A stretch of DNA of 64,000 bases from Pseudomonadota bacterium (GTDB taxonomy: Bacteria > Pseudomonadota > Alphaproteobacteria > Rhodospirillales > Magnetospirillaceae), in NCBI GenBank assembly GCA_021793155.1, contig JAJYTF010000020.1:1-64000 (forward strand), read 5' to 3'. A program made the position numbers and the translations under genes. The stretch's first letter is position 1. Each line of letters starts with the position of its first letter. This document shows, piece by piece, positions 8,638 to 17,470 of the stretch. The notes beneath the pieces are model-generated. The model ran no database searches. It worked only from the letters and a program-made list of their open reading frames with translations, and was not told the DNA's origin.

Positions 8638-9431
8638 CACGATGGCCCGCCCCCAATCCAGCCTTTGGCAGTCTGGACGATCCATCGATCCCCCTTGCGC
8701 AATATCCGCTCGATGCGACCGAGAACGGGATGTTCGTCGCCTTCCTTGATTTCCATCGGCCCGAGTTGTAGTTCTCCTGGCGACACGATCCATGCGCGGC
8801 CCGGAACGGCGCTGCGCAGATGCCAACCGACCAGCATTGGTCCTGTAACGATGGTGCCTGCCGGTGCCGCCTCGCTGTTGCCTGCCGGCACGAGAGGCAA
8901 GGGTTCGCCTCGCCGATCACCTGCCGGACTCTGCTCGGTGACCTGCGATGGGCCAGTTCCATCAGCCGGCGTAATCTTCACAGGAGTTCGCTTGATCGGT
9001 AAATTCGTGACCCTAAGAACGACACGCGCATCGGCGCCTTGCGAAGCCGGCATTTCAATTTTCTCGCCGACCAGTCCTCGCTTCGCCAATTCCAGGTCGA
9101 CGGTACTGAGCCGTGCCGAAGCAAAACGCCGCGCACCGAGGTCAGACGGGGTGAACGCAAGGATAAGGAGACGGCTGCCCAGGCGCCCCCGAAGCGATGC
9201 TGCTACCTGATCGAGCCGCCCTTCTTCCGATGCGCACAACCGATTGGACCAAGGCTCAAATCTCAGGTCCGTTTCCGCCGCATCCTCAACAGCCAAAACA
9301 TCAGCGTCATTTTGACGCGCAGCCGCTGGCGCTGCGTGAGCGCATATGCGTGCTCCACCAAAGATAGAAAGCGCAGCAATAGTACACATAAGCTGCCGCA
9401 TTTGCCATTTGCGTTGTATATTATTGTGCAA
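8637..9431 (-). CDS. secreted protein with weak OmpA-C-like domain
   Basis: A 264-residue secreted protein of uncertain function. The listed start is a TTG with GGAG eight bases upstream; an ATG at 9401 would also leave a signal peptide (MRQLMCTIAALSIFGG). Residues about 70-130 contain SRLLILAFTPS and FASARLSTVDLELAKRGLVG, which resemble the OmpA-C/MotB fold (arrangement N/S-x2-LS-x2-RA-x-V). This suggests peptidoglycan contact. A Pro-rich middle and a C-terminal domain ending GDRWIVQTAKGWIGGG follow. It lies between VirB9 and the transglycosylase, overlapping the latter by one base. It could be a pilus or secretion accessory. Confidence 0.55.
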   Translation of the reverse strand: MHNNIQRKWQMRQLMCTIAALSIFGGARICAHAAPAAARQNDADVLAVEDAAETDLRFEPWSNRLCASEEGRLDQVAASLRGRLGSRLLILAFTPSDLGARRFASARLSTVDLELAKRGLVGEKIEMPASQGADARVVLRVTNLPIKRTPVKITPADGTGPSQVTEQSPAGDRRGEPLPLVPAGNSEAAPAGTIVTGPMLVGWHLRSAVPGRAWIVSPGELQLGPMEIKEGDEHPVLGRIERILRKGDRWIVQTAKGWIGGGPS

Positions 9432-9466
9432 AATGACTACTCCATAGTCACGTATTCCGTGTATAC

Positions 9467-10657
9467 TTACCGGCCCGCCATATTTCGACCATCAGACGCT
9501 GAATACGCACGGTCGGCTTGACTGGAACCGACCTCTGCCGCGGCGCCTGCCTCGGACGGCGGCTCGCCGATCTCTACCTCGGGCGGCGGCAACTTGCGGA
9601 CATTCTGTCTGACGCAAACGACCCGGTTCCCATTACGTAATGTGAAATCGCCTACAGCCTCGGCAATCAGAACATTTCCCCGCGGGCCCGCCGTTCGCGT
9701 GTTCACCACCGTATCGACACCGTCGACCACCTGATGGACAACCGGCCGCGCGACAGCATCCGCGCGGTCGCCGAAATCGAAATAGGTAAATATTCCATCA
9801 TCGAAGACGCGTTCCGGCGCAATTTCGGCATCGGTTTCCCGCCGAGCATACATTCTCATGTCGAAACGAAGATCTTCCGGCCGAAACACGACTCGTCGCA
9901 AATAATCGGGCAACACCACTTGGGCTGAAGGGGAAAGGCCTCCAACTGTGGCGAGCCCTGGATCGGTCAAAGCCAGCGTAGCATCGGGGCCATCGGGCAA
10001 CGTGCGCGATGCATCGATATAAACGGTCATGTCCGACACCTGCGTTGAATTCCAGGTCTCTGATCTTAGATAAAAATTATAAATATTCCCGGTTGTTCCG
10101 ATAATTGTTAAATTACTGTCTGCCCCCGCATTTCGTGATCTCACCGCAACTACGTTTGGACGCACTTTCTTCGCTTCGAAAACCACGGGATCTCCGACGT
10201 AAAATTCATTAACCTTTTCCCAGCTTGGTAACAGCAATGTCGTAACCATGAAGTCGCGCGTTCGCACGCCCATGACGAAATCCGGGTGCCACATGTAATG
10301 GACGATGCCCGGCGCCGTTTGCCCGCTGGCAGGGGTTGGCCTGTCCCAACTCCGCTGCAATGTGCCGAGCGGAAGAGAGGGGCTGCGCTCCATGGTCGGA
10401 AATTGGCCACGCGACTGCTGGTCGATCGAGGTTTCTGTGCTATTGAGGATTTGGGGAGGCACATTTGTCTGCATCGGCGAAGCTGGTACCAGACCGTTAC
10501 CCGACACAGTCGGGCCAGGCGAAGGCGTCGATATGCGCGGATGGCTCGACGAATTCGGTATTACGGCATTTGGCACCGCAGTCTGTGCAACCGCTTGACA
10601 GGCACAAACCAGCCAACCCATCGCAAATAATACCGCTGAAGCGCTACGTCTGTTCAT
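9467..10657 (-). CDS. virB9: type IV secretion outer-membrane core protein VirB9/TrbG-like
   Basis: A 396-residue secreted protein starting at ATG 10657, which overlaps the VirB8 stop (ATGA) and yields a signal peptide (MNRRSASAVLFAMGWLVCAC...). The central/C-terminal region is VirB9/CagX-like: VRTRDFMVTTLLLPSW, IGTTGNIYNFYLRS, PDYLRRVVFRPEDLRFDM and DDGIFTYFDFG are the beta-strand blocks of the family. A long Ser/Pro-rich N-terminal insert (about residues 30-110) makes it larger than typical VirB9 (about 270-300). VirB9 forms the outer-membrane core with VirB7 and VirB10; VirB7-like and VirB8 lie directly upstream. Confidence 0.85.
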   Translation of the reverse strand: MNRRSASAVLFAMGWLVCACQAVAQTAVPNAVIPNSSSHPRISTPSPGPTVSGNGLVPASPMQTNVPPQILNSTETSIDQQSRGQFPTMERSPSLPLGTLQRSWDRPTPASGQTAPGIVHYMWHPDFVMGVRTRDFMVTTLLLPSWEKVNEFYVGDPVVFEAKKVRPNVVAVRSRNAGADSNLTIIGTTGNIYNFYLRSETWNSTQVSDMTVYIDASRTLPDGPDATLALTDPGLATVGGLSPSAQVVLPDYLRRVVFRPEDLRFDMRMYARRETDAEIAPERVFDDGIFTYFDFGDRADAVARPVVHQVVDGVDTVVNTRTAGPRGNVLIAEAVGDFTLRNGNRVVCVRQNVRKLPPPEVEIGEPPSEAGAAAEVGSSQADRAYSASDGRNMAGR

Positions 10658-11397
10658 CGTCTCGCCGCAACAGAATAGGCGGTAACAATGAACCCGAGCG
10701 GGTTCATATATCGGTCTTCCCACCGGATTTCTCGCGGTGTATAGCTCACCGTCATAGACGAGACCCAAATCGCTTCCGATATCTTTTTATTGTATTGATC
10801 AAAATCACTTGTAGAAAATTCCACCTGCCAATAACCGTCAGCAACCTTACTTACCCTATGGATTGAAACTATGCGAACGAACCTCTTCTGACGAATTTCT
10901 TCATATTGAGGTGCCGTCTCAGCAACGAAGCGCCGGTATTCGTCGGCATCGGATCGATAGGCGACGATCCCTTCCCCACCCCATCGGCGACGCATTTCTC
11001 CGTCATCCAATACGATTTCATGACGGGCCAGCACATAGTCCCGCACGAGCATTTCCGTCATCAATTCGAAGCCACTAGTTCCTTTGGAGAATGGCTCAAC
11101 TTTGACCAGTTGCTCGCTTTTGTCTTTGAAGGACAACAACATCGGCTCGACCCGGACCAACGGAGAAAGACTTGCAATGGCGAAGCCGAGAACACCGTTC
11201 AGGCACAGACTCAGAAACATGCCGATGGCGAATGCGCGCGCCGTCCACAAATAGCGCCGCCCCTCAAGAGCGGGGACATCGCATTCGGAAGGGTACCGCC
11301 CCAGCCGATCTCCCTCAGACATCTGCCCCACACCGCCTGGTTCTGCAGGCGCGATCGTTTGGGCCACGCGCCCCCGGAAGAACAGAATCCCGCTCAT
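10654..11397 (-). CDS. virB8: type IV secretion protein VirB8-like
   Basis: A 247-residue bitopic inner-membrane protein. One transmembrane helix (about residues 53-75, AFAIGMFLSLCLNGVLGFAI) is followed by the VirB8 periplasmic domain, NTF2-like. That domain includes LVRDYVLARHEIVLD, RFVRIVSIHRVSKVADGYWQ and the family hallmark NPLGFIVTAYSV near the C-terminus. VirB8 nucleates the inner-membrane part of the secretion machine. Its start overlaps the VirB7-like stop by four bases and its stop overlaps VirB9. Length and motif match the family closely. Confidence 0.9.
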   Translation of the reverse strand: MSGILFFRGRVAQTIAPAEPGGVGQMSEGDRLGRYPSECDVPALEGRRYLWTARAFAIGMFLSLCLNGVLGFAIASLSPLVRVEPMLLSFKDKSEQLVKVEPFSKGTSGFELMTEMLVRDYVLARHEIVLDDGEMRRRWGGEGIVAYRSDADEYRRFVAETAPQYEEIRQKRFVRIVSIHRVSKVADGYWQVEFSTSDFDQYNKKISEAIWVSSMTVSYTPREIRWEDRYMNPLGFIVTAYSVAARR

Positions 11398-11588
11398 GTC
11401 TTCACGTAATCAAAATACACTTGGGGAATTTCAACACATGCACAGGGACTTTTCTTAAGCTCGTCCCTATCTGGCCCGATTCCGACCGGCTCTAACATTG
11501 AAGAACTGCTGCAACCGGAGAGCAGCGCAATCACAAAGAAGACACCGACAGCTTTGAGATGCCTTATCGCATCGCGCCAGAAACCCAT
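11394..11588 (-). CDS. small outer-membrane lipoprotein, VirB7-like
   Basis: A 64-residue lipoprotein. The ATG at 11588 is preferred because AGGA lies five bases before it; an in-frame ATG at 11600 is the alternative. The signal peptide ends in the lipobox LLSGC, so the mature protein begins with a lipidated Cys and a Ser run. Size and position just before VirB8 and VirB9 match VirB7/TrwH, which anchors VirB9 in the outer membrane. The conserved-looking C-terminus KKSPCACVEIPQVYFDYVKT has a CxC pair that might allow disulphide pairing. Function inferred from size, lipobox and place. Confidence 0.7.
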   Translation of the reverse strand: MGFWRDAIRHLKAVGVFFVIALLSGCSSSSMLEPVGIGPDRDELKKSPCACVEIPQVYFDYVKT

Positions 11589-11609
11589 AGCCTTCCTCAT
11601 TTTTCCGAA

Positions 11610-12308
11610 TTATTGCGCCGAAGGTCGTCCCGGCATCTGCATTCGCAAGGCTGCTGTCGCCTGAATTTCAAGAATTGAGGCCAACATCGCCTTCAGGCTT
11701 CCCAACTGCTCGAGTACAGCCAGAGCTGCCGCAGTGTCTGCACCGGCATCCCCCCTGGCGTCATTGGTCGCCGATGCCTGGGCGACCAGGAGCTTGGCGC
11801 GCAGAGGCGCCACCGACAGCCCATCCCTGGTATGCATCGACAACGCGAACCCGTCCTCGACGGCGGTACGATACAGCGCCTCGACCACTCGGCCCGCCTG
11901 CGCTGCGCCGGTCGTCCGCGCGCCCCCGGGCGGAGCCGCGAACAATTTGATGACAAACGCCGAGGCGTCATCGAATGAACCGACCTTGACGTCTTCCACG
12001 CCTGCGATATTCGAGGCCAACCCACCGATGTCGGGGCCGGCACCCTGCAGCCCATCCACTACGTCCAAATGTGTGAAGTCGAGATTGGACAGCGCACCGA
12101 AGCGACCAACGGTGCGCGACAGATCATTGACGCTGCTGAGCAACTCGACGGCCCGCGAAAGGGCCTCGGCCATTTCGGCAGATTTCTCAGCTAAATGAGC
12201 GATTTCGGCGGGGTCCCAGACCAGCTCCTGGGTGTGAACTGGGCCTCTCGGAACGATGACGGCGGTTGCCAGAATGGCGAAGCCGATGACTCGATAGATC
12301 ATTGTCAT
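11610..12308 (-). CDS. VirB5/TrbJ-like secreted coiled protein (third of three)
   Basis: A 232-residue secreted, helix-rich protein. The start at ATG 12308 overlaps the upstream stop as ATGA. A signal peptide (IYRVIGFAILATAVIVP) precedes Ala/Leu-rich helical segments, such as AEKSAEMAEALSRAVELLSS and the C-terminal LEQLGSLKAMLASILEIQAT. That C-terminal part resembles the end of the protein at 13886-14698 (ALLAAVLEVQSS), which suggests that the two are paralogues. VirB5/TrbJ proteins are minor pilus-tip components that follow VirB4 in such operons. Weak by itself; stronger as part of the triplet. Confidence 0.55.
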   Translation of the reverse strand: MTMIYRVIGFAILATAVIVPRGPVHTQELVWDPAEIAHLAEKSAEMAEALSRAVELLSSVNDLSRTVGRFGALSNLDFTHLDVVDGLQGAGPDIGGLASNIAGVEDVKVGSFDDASAFVIKLFAAPPGGARTTGAAQAGRVVEALYRTAVEDGFALSMHTRDGLSVAPLRAKLLVAQASATNDARGDAGADTAAALAVLEQLGSLKAMLASILEIQATAALRMQMPGRPSAQ

Positions 12309-13879
12309 TGGGGCCACGCCACAGTAACGAAAGCCTTCGCTTCGGGATCGGCCTGAACTCCAAAGGCAGCCTTTTGCAGCACCCCGACCATCGCCGCTAC
12401 CGTCGTTTTCTGCGAATCGCTGAACCCTTGGCTGTCTGCGGTCGATAGCTGTTGGATCTGCTTCTGGAACAGAGCCAACAGAGCCGCCTCTTCGGCCGAG
12501 GCCGCGTTGCTGGTCACATCGAAGCCACGGCGTCCGGCGATCTCTGCCAGGCGCTGGTCGAGGCGGCCAATGGCCCGTTCGGCGTCATGACCCAATGGCC
12601 GCCAGAAACGTTCAAGTTTGTCATCCTCCAACCAGGCCGCCAGGCTGTTATTCAGGGAATCGACGAAGTCTCGCCAGCCTTCACCCTGCAGGTCACTGGT
12701 CGAACCAGGGTTCAGTGGAGAACCGAAGCCGGCGGCGTCGGTCTGGATAGAATCAGTCACCGCACGGGCGGCTGCCACGGCCGCGGCATTCTTCGTCGCA
12801 TTATCCGTCCAACAGGTCGTATCCAGCCGGAGGAGGCGGGCCGTGACGGCCTGAAAGGCCGCGTGACCATCAACGAAGACCTGGCCAAGGAGACCGCTGG
12901 CCGTTGCCGCCTCGGCGTCGCGGAAGCCGATGGCGGCATTATGACTATCCACCGTATTCCGCAACCCGGGGTATTGGGCGACCATTACATTGGCGGCCCG
13001 ACGTTCATTATGCAGCGAGGTGAGCGCTGATATGGTCGTGTCCATCTTATTCACTGTCGCCCGTGTTTGGCGCAGCGCGTTGAGAGTATCGGCCTTGGCC
13101 GCGAGGCCTGCCGCAAGCGGTGACGACGGCGCCGTCACGGCGGGCACTTTTCCAAGGGTCTCGGTATTCACGGTGGCAGAGTCCAGCGCCTCGGCTGCAG
13201 CCCAGGATGAGAGCAGTTGCTGCGTGCCACCAAGATTGTCGACCATGGCTTGACGGGCAGAGATATTGGCCGCCAAGTCGCTGCGTGTGTTGGTTGCCTG
13301 CGAGGCCAACACTGTTTGTCGTCCCCCATCGACAGCCACATCGACAAGGCGCGCATAGGCATGAAATCCCTCGGCTAAGGCCCCAAGAAATTCGGCCGTC
13401 ACCAATTCTGATTTTTGCGCCCCCGATGCCGCGCGATCCGACAGTTTGACCACCTCCTGCCCCGACGGGTCGAAAAGTGACGTCTTCAGTATCTCTGCAA
13501 CAGCGCGAGGATCCGTCAGGTCATCGGACTTCAGCATTCCCGGGAGCGCGGTCTTGAACGTGGCAAAAACACCGCTGACATTGCCGGGAACCCGCCTTAG
13601 TTCCATCGCCAGCGGGCCGCTGGGGCCGAAGGTGTTCAGCATGTCCGAATACTGCTTGGCAATTTCCTGGCATTGTCGAACCTGCTGCCAGGCACTCTGG
13701 GCCTCATCAAGGTATTTTGCCGCCTTGGCCGGGTCGTATACTGGACAAGGTGCCGGGCAGAGGTCGATCAGGCCGAACGCCCGAGCCGGCGTTGCAGCCG
13801 CATTGGTCAGAGCAATCACCGCCGCAACGACTAACGCGATGACGTGAAGCGGTTTGGCGTCCAGGGAGTCGCTCGTCAT
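12305..13879 (-). CDS. large secreted VirB5-like protein (second of three), function unknown
   Basis: A 524-residue secreted protein with signal peptide (HVIALVVAAVIALTNAAATPARA) and a predominantly helical mature part. The mature N-terminus, VYDPAKAAKYLDEAQSAWQQ, resembles the start of VirB5/TrbJ proteins (a 'D-P-x-N/A' opening followed by a long helix). The protein is, however, about twice their normal length. A CPAPC motif follows the signal, and a Cys pair occurs further on. It lies six bases after another VirB5-like gene and overlaps a third. It could be a duplicated or extended pilus-tip protein or a substrate-specific adhesin; neither is proven. Confidence 0.5.
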   Translation of the reverse strand: MTSDSLDAKPLHVIALVVAAVIALTNAAATPARAFGLIDLCPAPCPVYDPAKAAKYLDEAQSAWQQVRQCQEIAKQYSDMLNTFGPSGPLAMELRRVPGNVSGVFATFKTALPGMLKSDDLTDPRAVAEILKTSLFDPSGQEVVKLSDRAASGAQKSELVTAEFLGALAEGFHAYARLVDVAVDGGRQTVLASQATNTRSDLAANISARQAMVDNLGGTQQLLSSWAAAEALDSATVNTETLGKVPAVTAPSSPLAAGLAAKADTLNALRQTRATVNKMDTTISALTSLHNERRAANVMVAQYPGLRNTVDSHNAAIGFRDAEAATASGLLGQVFVDGHAAFQAVTARLLRLDTTCWTDNATKNAAAVAAARAVTDSIQTDAAGFGSPLNPGSTSDLQGEGWRDFVDSLNNSLAAWLEDDKLERFWRPLGHDAERAIGRLDQRLAEIAGRRGFDVTSNAASAEEAALLALFQKQIQQLSTADSQGFSDSQKTTVAAMVGVLQKAAFGVQADPEAKAFVTVAWPQ

Positions 13880-13885
13880 GTCCGT

Positions 13886-14698
13886 TTATTTGGCGGGCGG
13901 TGGATTGGATGGCGTCGCAGAAGTCGGGGCAGCAGAACCGGCGATCGGATCCATCGCCGCCAGACGCGCCGAACTTTGCACTTCCAGGACTGCAGCCAGC
14001 AGAGCTTGCACCTGTGCCATCTCATCGTGCATGGCGAGCATGACGGCGGTATTGGCCGCCATGTCGCCTCTCAGGTTGTTGGCCGAACTCGCCTGCTGCG
14101 CCAACTGCTGCGCCCGGGCAGCCATGGTGGAGACCTGCTGGCGCGCGTTTAGCGCCATCGCATAGGCATTGGCCGCGGCTTCGCCGGCCAACATACTGCG
14201 CGCCTTGCGTGTCAGACTTATAGCGGTAGCGTTGGAATCGGACGCTACTGTCAATTCGCTCTTCACCCAGTTCTGAGCCGAATTGAAGCTTGAAAAATCC
14301 GGCTTCGCACCCAATGCGTTGAACTGTCCCTTCAGTTTATCAGCTTCGGCCAGAACGTCCTTGAATGAATTGACTGTTTGCTGCCCAGCCGCCAGCAAAT
14401 CCAAGACTGGCGGGCCAAACTGACTTATACCGCTTTGCGACAATGCTTCCTGGAACAATAATGTTGGAAGCCCTTCCTTGCCGACAGTCTGCACGATACT
14501 TTGCACTTGATTGAGCATCGAATTCAATTCTTGGACATGCTGGGCGGCCGCTTTCAGACTCTCGGCTGCCTCCGCAATGGCCGCAGTGTCGATGACGGGG
14601 TAGCCTTGGGCCGATGCCCGAGAAGGCAAGCCGAGCCACAAGGCGAATAACCAAAAACAGAATAGATATATTGCCTGTGCGTTACTTTCCTTTGACAT
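13886..14698 (-). CDS. virB5: VirB5/TrbJ-like minor pilin protein (first of three)
   Basis: A 270-residue secreted protein directly after VirB4, with a signal peptide (LFCFWLFALWLGLPSRASAQG) and the VirB5/TrbJ pattern. That pattern is an opening VIDTAAIAEAAESLKAAAQ, long amphipathic helices with Gln-rich heptads (HVQELNSMLNQVQSIVQ, QQVSTMAARAQQLAQQ) and a C-terminal helix ending in VLEVQSSARLAAM. VirB5 family members sit at the tip of the conjugative pilus and mediate contact with recipients. The gene begins inside the 3' end of virB4 (17-base overlap). Of the three VirB5-like proteins it is the clearest. Confidence 0.75.
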   Translation of the reverse strand: MSKESNAQAIYLFCFWLFALWLGLPSRASAQGYPVIDTAAIAEAAESLKAAAQHVQELNSMLNQVQSIVQTVGKEGLPTLLFQEALSQSGISQFGPPVLDLLAAGQQTVNSFKDVLAEADKLKGQFNALGAKPDFSSFNSAQNWVKSELTVASDSNATAISLTRKARSMLAGEAAANAYAMALNARQQVSTMAARAQQLAQQASSANNLRGDMAANTAVMLAMHDEMAQVQALLAAVLEVQSSARLAAMDPIAGSAAPTSATPSNPPPAK

Positions 14699-17156
14699 AG
14701 TGCCTCACCCAGTCATTACCGAATTTCCGCTGCAATTCGGCCGCGAACACGACGCTTTCACGACCTGAGGCAAAAATTTTCAGATGAGGCCCCAAAGGAG
14801 AGAGATCCGTATCCAGCACCACGGACTCTCCGGTTGCGCGCTTTACTAGAACAGACCGCTTGAGGCGCCGCGACATTGGCAACGAGCCCTTGATATACGA
14901 CCACTCGGTATCCGTCAGAGACCAGTCGGCGTAATCTTCTTCGCGGGCCTGCATATTCGGAAAGAAAAACACGGTCTGGCACTGGCCGCGTATCGCCTCG
15001 CCCATGCCAGCCTGGGCAATAGCTTCAGGTCGCTGAAATGCGGATATCACTGCGGCACCGCGCTTGCGGTACTCCTGCAGCATTGTAAGGTAATAAGTAC
15101 GAAACATCGCGTTGCGAAGCATCGGTTCCGTTTCATCAATAAAAATAAAAGCCGGCGCGTTCAACTCTGAAATATTTGCCTGAATCCGATGCATCAGGTA
15201 CGAAATTGTTGCCTGCGCCAACAACTCATCTTTGAATATTTCTGTCATATCAAAAGTGACAAGTCGGCTGTCACGGATATCCAACGTGTCCTTCTCGGCG
15301 TTGAACATCTTGCCGTAGTAAGACGGGTCAACCCATTTCAGAAGTTGTCTTTTCACAGCCCCGGTGGAGCTGAAACAGGGGTCGTATATCGTTGCCAAAG
15401 ATCGCTGGTCGAGCGAGAGATCGCTGTCGAATAACGACTGCACCGACAGACCGATTTCTTCCAGCGAGTCGGCGTCCTCGCATCCCGAGATAGCTCGCAG
15501 CCACAGCCTCAGGAAGGCCCGGTTGTCCGGCGTATCAGCGCATTGGAACGGGTTGAGGCTGCAGGTGCCGGCAGCTGATTCTCCGGTGGTGAGGTTAAGG
15601 TACGAGCCGCCGACGGCAGTAGTAAATACGTAGGCCCCCTGATACCGGTCGAAGATATATACTCTCAGTTGTGGATGCCGAAGCGCCATGCCCGCAAGGA
15701 AGCTCATGACTGTGGTCTTGCCGCTGCCCGTTGGCCCGATGCAGACCGCGTGCGCAACCGCATCCTTTTCCTGAGTGACATGAAGTTGGAACGAATACGG
15801 AGTACCACCGACGGTGCGGAACAAGGCCAAAGGGCCATCACCCCAGTCGCTCGACGGAAGCCCGGGCGGTGGCCTGTCCAGCGTAACGTTGCAGGCGATG
15901 TTCGAAGAGAAGAACCGATAGATGCGGGGCCAAATGCCGTAGCTGGGAAACTGCGAGAACCAACTGGCCTGGGCGGCGCCCCCTTCTCGTACCGACGCAG
16001 CTCCGTAGGCAGAGCATATTTTGCGGATTTCCCCATCCATAGCCTCGATTTCGGCCGGTGATTCGCCAAAAACGAAGAGGATCAAACCATAATTGGCTAA
16101 TGACGACCGGTTCTCATCCAGACCTTCGATGATCTGTATTGCAGCTGCGTATTGGTCGGCCGCCCCACCGCTGAAACGCGTGACCATGCTCATCCGGTTT
16201 TCCTGGGCAATCTTCAAGGCGGCCACCGTCTTGCTCCAGGGTTCAATCAGATTCAGAAGAACGAATTCCCCATCGATGCTGGAAAAATCAGCAATCATCT
16301 GTTCGTCGACGTAATCGCCGAACCGTCGAATTCCGATTGCCGCGGCATAGAGTATTTGCGTACCCCGACGGAATTCGATCAATCCGTCATCACCGGCAAA
16401 GACGACACTGTCGGTCGCGATGACTTCTGAAACATCGAACATGCCGGACAGCGGAAGCGGCCGGGAAATAGGACTGGCAATGCGCGCCCAGAAGCCAAGC
16501 AGATGTTCCGTTGACGGAACTTCTGCATTGGTCGCCGGCTGGTACATGACCCTGGCATGGTAAGGATCCAGGAGTTGAATGGTCGTCTCAACGGCTTCGG
16601 CCAGGCGGCTTGCCGCGGAACGCGCCTTGCCCGGCACCGAAAGCACGATTGTCTGGCGGTTCTGAAAGGCCGTTCGAAACGAACGGTTCCATGCTCCCGC
16701 CAAATCGCGCAGCAGCGGATTGTCGAACTGATCGACGCGGCTGACGGATACACGCTCGCGGACCAGCATGACTCGCACGGTCACGCCGAGTTCGCCGACG
16801 GCATCGAGCCAGTTCTTGCGCACGCGGAACAGGGCTTCCCGCTCGGGCGCGCTCAGGAACATGATGTCACGCCCCTCGGCCATTACGCACTGAACGAGCG
16901 TGCCATCACGACAAACGAGAGTGCGATTATCGGGCAGCAACCGATCGAATGGCAAATGATCGGCAAGGCGCGTTTCGCGCGGCGGCGGCAGGACGAACCG
17001 CGCCACTCCCGGGATCGAAAGAGCGGTAAAGGCCGCGCCACTCGTGAGGATGCCAGCCAGGCCAAGGCTGATTCGGCCGATCGGCACCGCGGACGTCAAT
17101 GCTTCTAAGGTTGTTTGTGTCAATTGGCTGACGGCGCCGGCAGTATCAGGCAACAT
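14682..17156 (-). CDS. virB4: type IV secretion ATPase VirB4
   Basis: An 824-residue ATPase of the VirB4/CagE/TrbE family. The N-terminal domain (residues about 60-430) is followed by the RecA-like motor with Walker A GPTGSGKT at 474-481 and Walker B AFIFIDE at 669-675. It powers pilus biogenesis and substrate transfer at the inner membrane. Its ATG lies 8 bases inside the VirB3-like gene, and its stop lies inside the VirB5-like gene. A hydrophobic stretch at residues 28-58 could be membrane-inserted or reflect interaction with VirB3, which is fused to VirB4 in some systems. Confidence 0.95.
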   Translation of the reverse strand: MLPDTAGAVSQLTQTTLEALTSAVPIGRISLGLAGILTSGAAFTALSIPGVARFVLPPPRETRLADHLPFDRLLPDNRTLVCRDGTLVQCVMAEGRDIMFLSAPEREALFRVRKNWLDAVGELGVTVRVMLVRERVSVSRVDQFDNPLLRDLAGAWNRSFRTAFQNRQTIVLSVPGKARSAASRLAEAVETTIQLLDPYHARVMYQPATNAEVPSTEHLLGFWARIASPISRPLPLSGMFDVSEVIATDSVVFAGDDGLIEFRRGTQILYAAAIGIRRFGDYVDEQMIADFSSIDGEFVLLNLIEPWSKTVAALKIAQENRMSMVTRFSGGAADQYAAAIQIIEGLDENRSSLANYGLILFVFGESPAEIEAMDGEIRKICSAYGAASVREGGAAQASWFSQFPSYGIWPRIYRFFSSNIACNVTLDRPPPGLPSSDWGDGPLALFRTVGGTPYSFQLHVTQEKDAVAHAVCIGPTGSGKTTVMSFLAGMALRHPQLRVYIFDRYQGAYVFTTAVGGSYLNLTTGESAAGTCSLNPFQCADTPDNRAFLRLWLRAISGCEDADSLEEIGLSVQSLFDSDLSLDQRSLATIYDPCFSSTGAVKRQLLKWVDPSYYGKMFNAEKDTLDIRDSRLVTFDMTEIFKDELLAQATISYLMHRIQANISELNAPAFIFIDETEPMLRNAMFRTYYLTMLQEYRKRGAAVISAFQRPEAIAQAGMGEAIRGQCQTVFFFPNMQAREEDYADWSLTDTEWSYIKGSLPMSRRLKRSVLVKRATGESVVLDTDLSPLGPHLKIFASGRESVVFAAELQRKFGNDWVRHYVKGK

Positions 17157-17436
17157 ATTTATTGCCTTTCACTCTTACCAGATTTGTGGTTTTCCGCCGT
17201 GTCTCCATCCATGCCGTAATCAACGTGGCCAGGTGGGGATCCCGCACGGCGTAGCCGGCGATGAAGCCATGCCCGATGGCCATGGTGATAAAGAACGGAA
17301 TCGGATTGACGACATGAAGAACGACACCAAAAAGCATAAGTGACGTGTTTATGAGCACATTCCCCATCGCTGGAAGAACCGGCGCCCAAAATATTTGAGG
17401 AGGCTCGGCGATGACGCGAAGGAGCATTGTTCTCAT
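17146..17436 (-). CDS. virB3: type IV secretion protein VirB3-like
   Basis: A 96-residue inner-membrane protein with two adjacent hydrophobic segments (about residues 20-42 and 45-64). It also shows the FFITMAIGHGFIAGYAVRDPHL stretch, whose DPH near residue 67 is typical of VirB3/TrbD proteins. It overlaps virB4 by 11 bases and follows the VirB2-like gene by 34 bases. VirB3 works with VirB4 and VirB6 in the inner-membrane complex. Small size makes similarity modest, but size, topology and order agree. Confidence 0.8.
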   Translation of the reverse strand: MRTMLLRVIAEPPQIFWAPVLPAMGNVLINTSLMLFGVVLHVVNPIPFFITMAIGHGFIAGYAVRDPHLATLITAWMETRRKTTNLVRVKGNKYVA

Positions 17437-17470
17437 GAGTCCAACATTCTGTCACGGGACCGACACCGCA

